Shown: positions 13,477 through 13,711 of the stretch, one piece after another
How positions within the stretch are numbered: position 1 is the stretch's first letter
Layout: each line of letters begins with the position of its first letter
Origin: Desulfomicrobium sp.
GTDB taxonomy: Bacteria; Desulfobacterota; Desulfovibrionia; Desulfovibrionales; Desulfomicrobiaceae
Assembly: GCA_003542385.1 (NCBI GenBank)
Contig: DPKT01000177.1
Span: 1 to 13,711, forward strand
Length of the DNA stretch: 13,711 nt
Direction: 5' to 3'
The notes under the pieces: model-generated
Database searches by the model: none
Told to the model about the DNA's origin: nothing
Seen by the model: the letters and a program-made list of their open reading frames with translations, nothing else
Program-made: the position numbers and the translations under genes

Positions 13477-13711
13477 ATGACCGAATTTGTACATGGAAAC
13501 GAAGAACAGTGGGAAGGCCGGCCCAGCAAGTCCCAGCGCAAACGCGACATGGTCGCCCTGCAGAAGCTGGGCGAGAGCCTCATCGCCCTGGCCCCGGAAC
13601 AGCTGGACCGGTTGAATCTGCCCGAGGATCTGGTCGAGGCCATCCGCTTCTTCCACACGCTCAAGGACTGGGAAGCCAAGCGCCGTCAGCAGCAGTTCAT
13701 CGGCACGGTCA
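13477..13711 (+). CDS. darP: DarP/YjgA (DUF615) ribosome-assembly protein, 5' part
   Basis: 78 codons are visible before the window ends. AAGGAG (13464-13469) precedes the ATG, which lies 2 bp after the aat stop. The visible part contains RPSKSQRKRDMVALQKLGESLIALAPEQLDRLNLPEDLVEAI followed by KRRQQQFIGTV. These match the DUF615 start (RPSKSQ-KR---ALQ-LG--L--L---L--L-LP--L--AI, then RQ-Q-IG). In E. coli the protein associates with late large-subunit precursors. Only the N-terminal part can be judged, but the match is strong. Confidence 0.9.
   Translation, partial: MTEFVHGNEEQWEGRPSKSQRKRDMVALQKLGESLIALAPEQLDRLNLPEDLVEAIRFFHTLKDWEAKRRQQQFIGTV

Overview
The window is GC-rich, tightly packed bacterial DNA. 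The gene content suggests a sulfate-reducing deltaproteobacterium of the Desulfovibrio/Desulfomicrobium type: a CoA-disulfide/persulfide reductase with a rhodanese domain, a sulfide:quinone reductase with a DUF1641 partner, several Rrf2 regulators, and a ClpS-ClpA-Aat-DarP cluster. The taxonomic call is inference from gene content and codon style, not from a marker gene.

Layout. Positions 1-2685 are on the minus strand: a partial secreted MuiA/DUF4139-like protein, then a 571-residue FAD/NAD disulfide reductase with a C-terminal rhodanese domain, followed by its own intrinsic terminator. A 483-bp divergent intergenic region leads into a plus-strand series. First come three neighbouring Rrf2-family regulators (3169-3627, 4126-4572, 4876-5319). 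A four-gene unit follows: SQR-family flavoprotein, DUF1641 protein, single-domain response regulator and PAS histidine kinase (5377-9156). Next is a 55-codon gene for a tryptophan-rich peptide containing two copies of a PE(T/N)WDMWQYS motif (9354-9521), then about 370 bp without a supported gene. The window ends with an unrelated housekeeping block: a PC4/YdbC-like ssDNA-binding protein, clpS, clpA, aat and the start of darP.

How the parts fit. Four promoters share one 36-bp element, always starting at the last base of the -10 hexamer and carrying the core TGATCTAAAT at the same offset (one mismatch in the fourth). They lie upstream of the disulfide reductase, Rrf2 regulators 2 and 3 (the latter probably reading into the SQR unit), and the small peptide gene. 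This predicts a local reactive-sulfur regulon, with the peptide gene as a member, probably controlled by Rrf2 proteins 2 and/or 3. These two are close paralogs with an unusual CX6CX2CX2C cysteine motif, whereas regulator 1 has the IscR-like CX5CX5C pattern and a different inverted repeat upstream. A second shared element (GGTTAGGCGTGTGTGT) lies in the leaders of regulators 2 and 3, and in reverse orientation in the peptide gene's leader, so these RNAs could base-pair. The N-degron cluster (ClpS adaptor, ClpA unfoldase, Aat transferase) looks ordinary and independent of the sulfur locus.

Limits: no searches or folding calculations were run. Family calls rest on motifs and overall pattern, and ligands, operators and RNA pairing are predictions.
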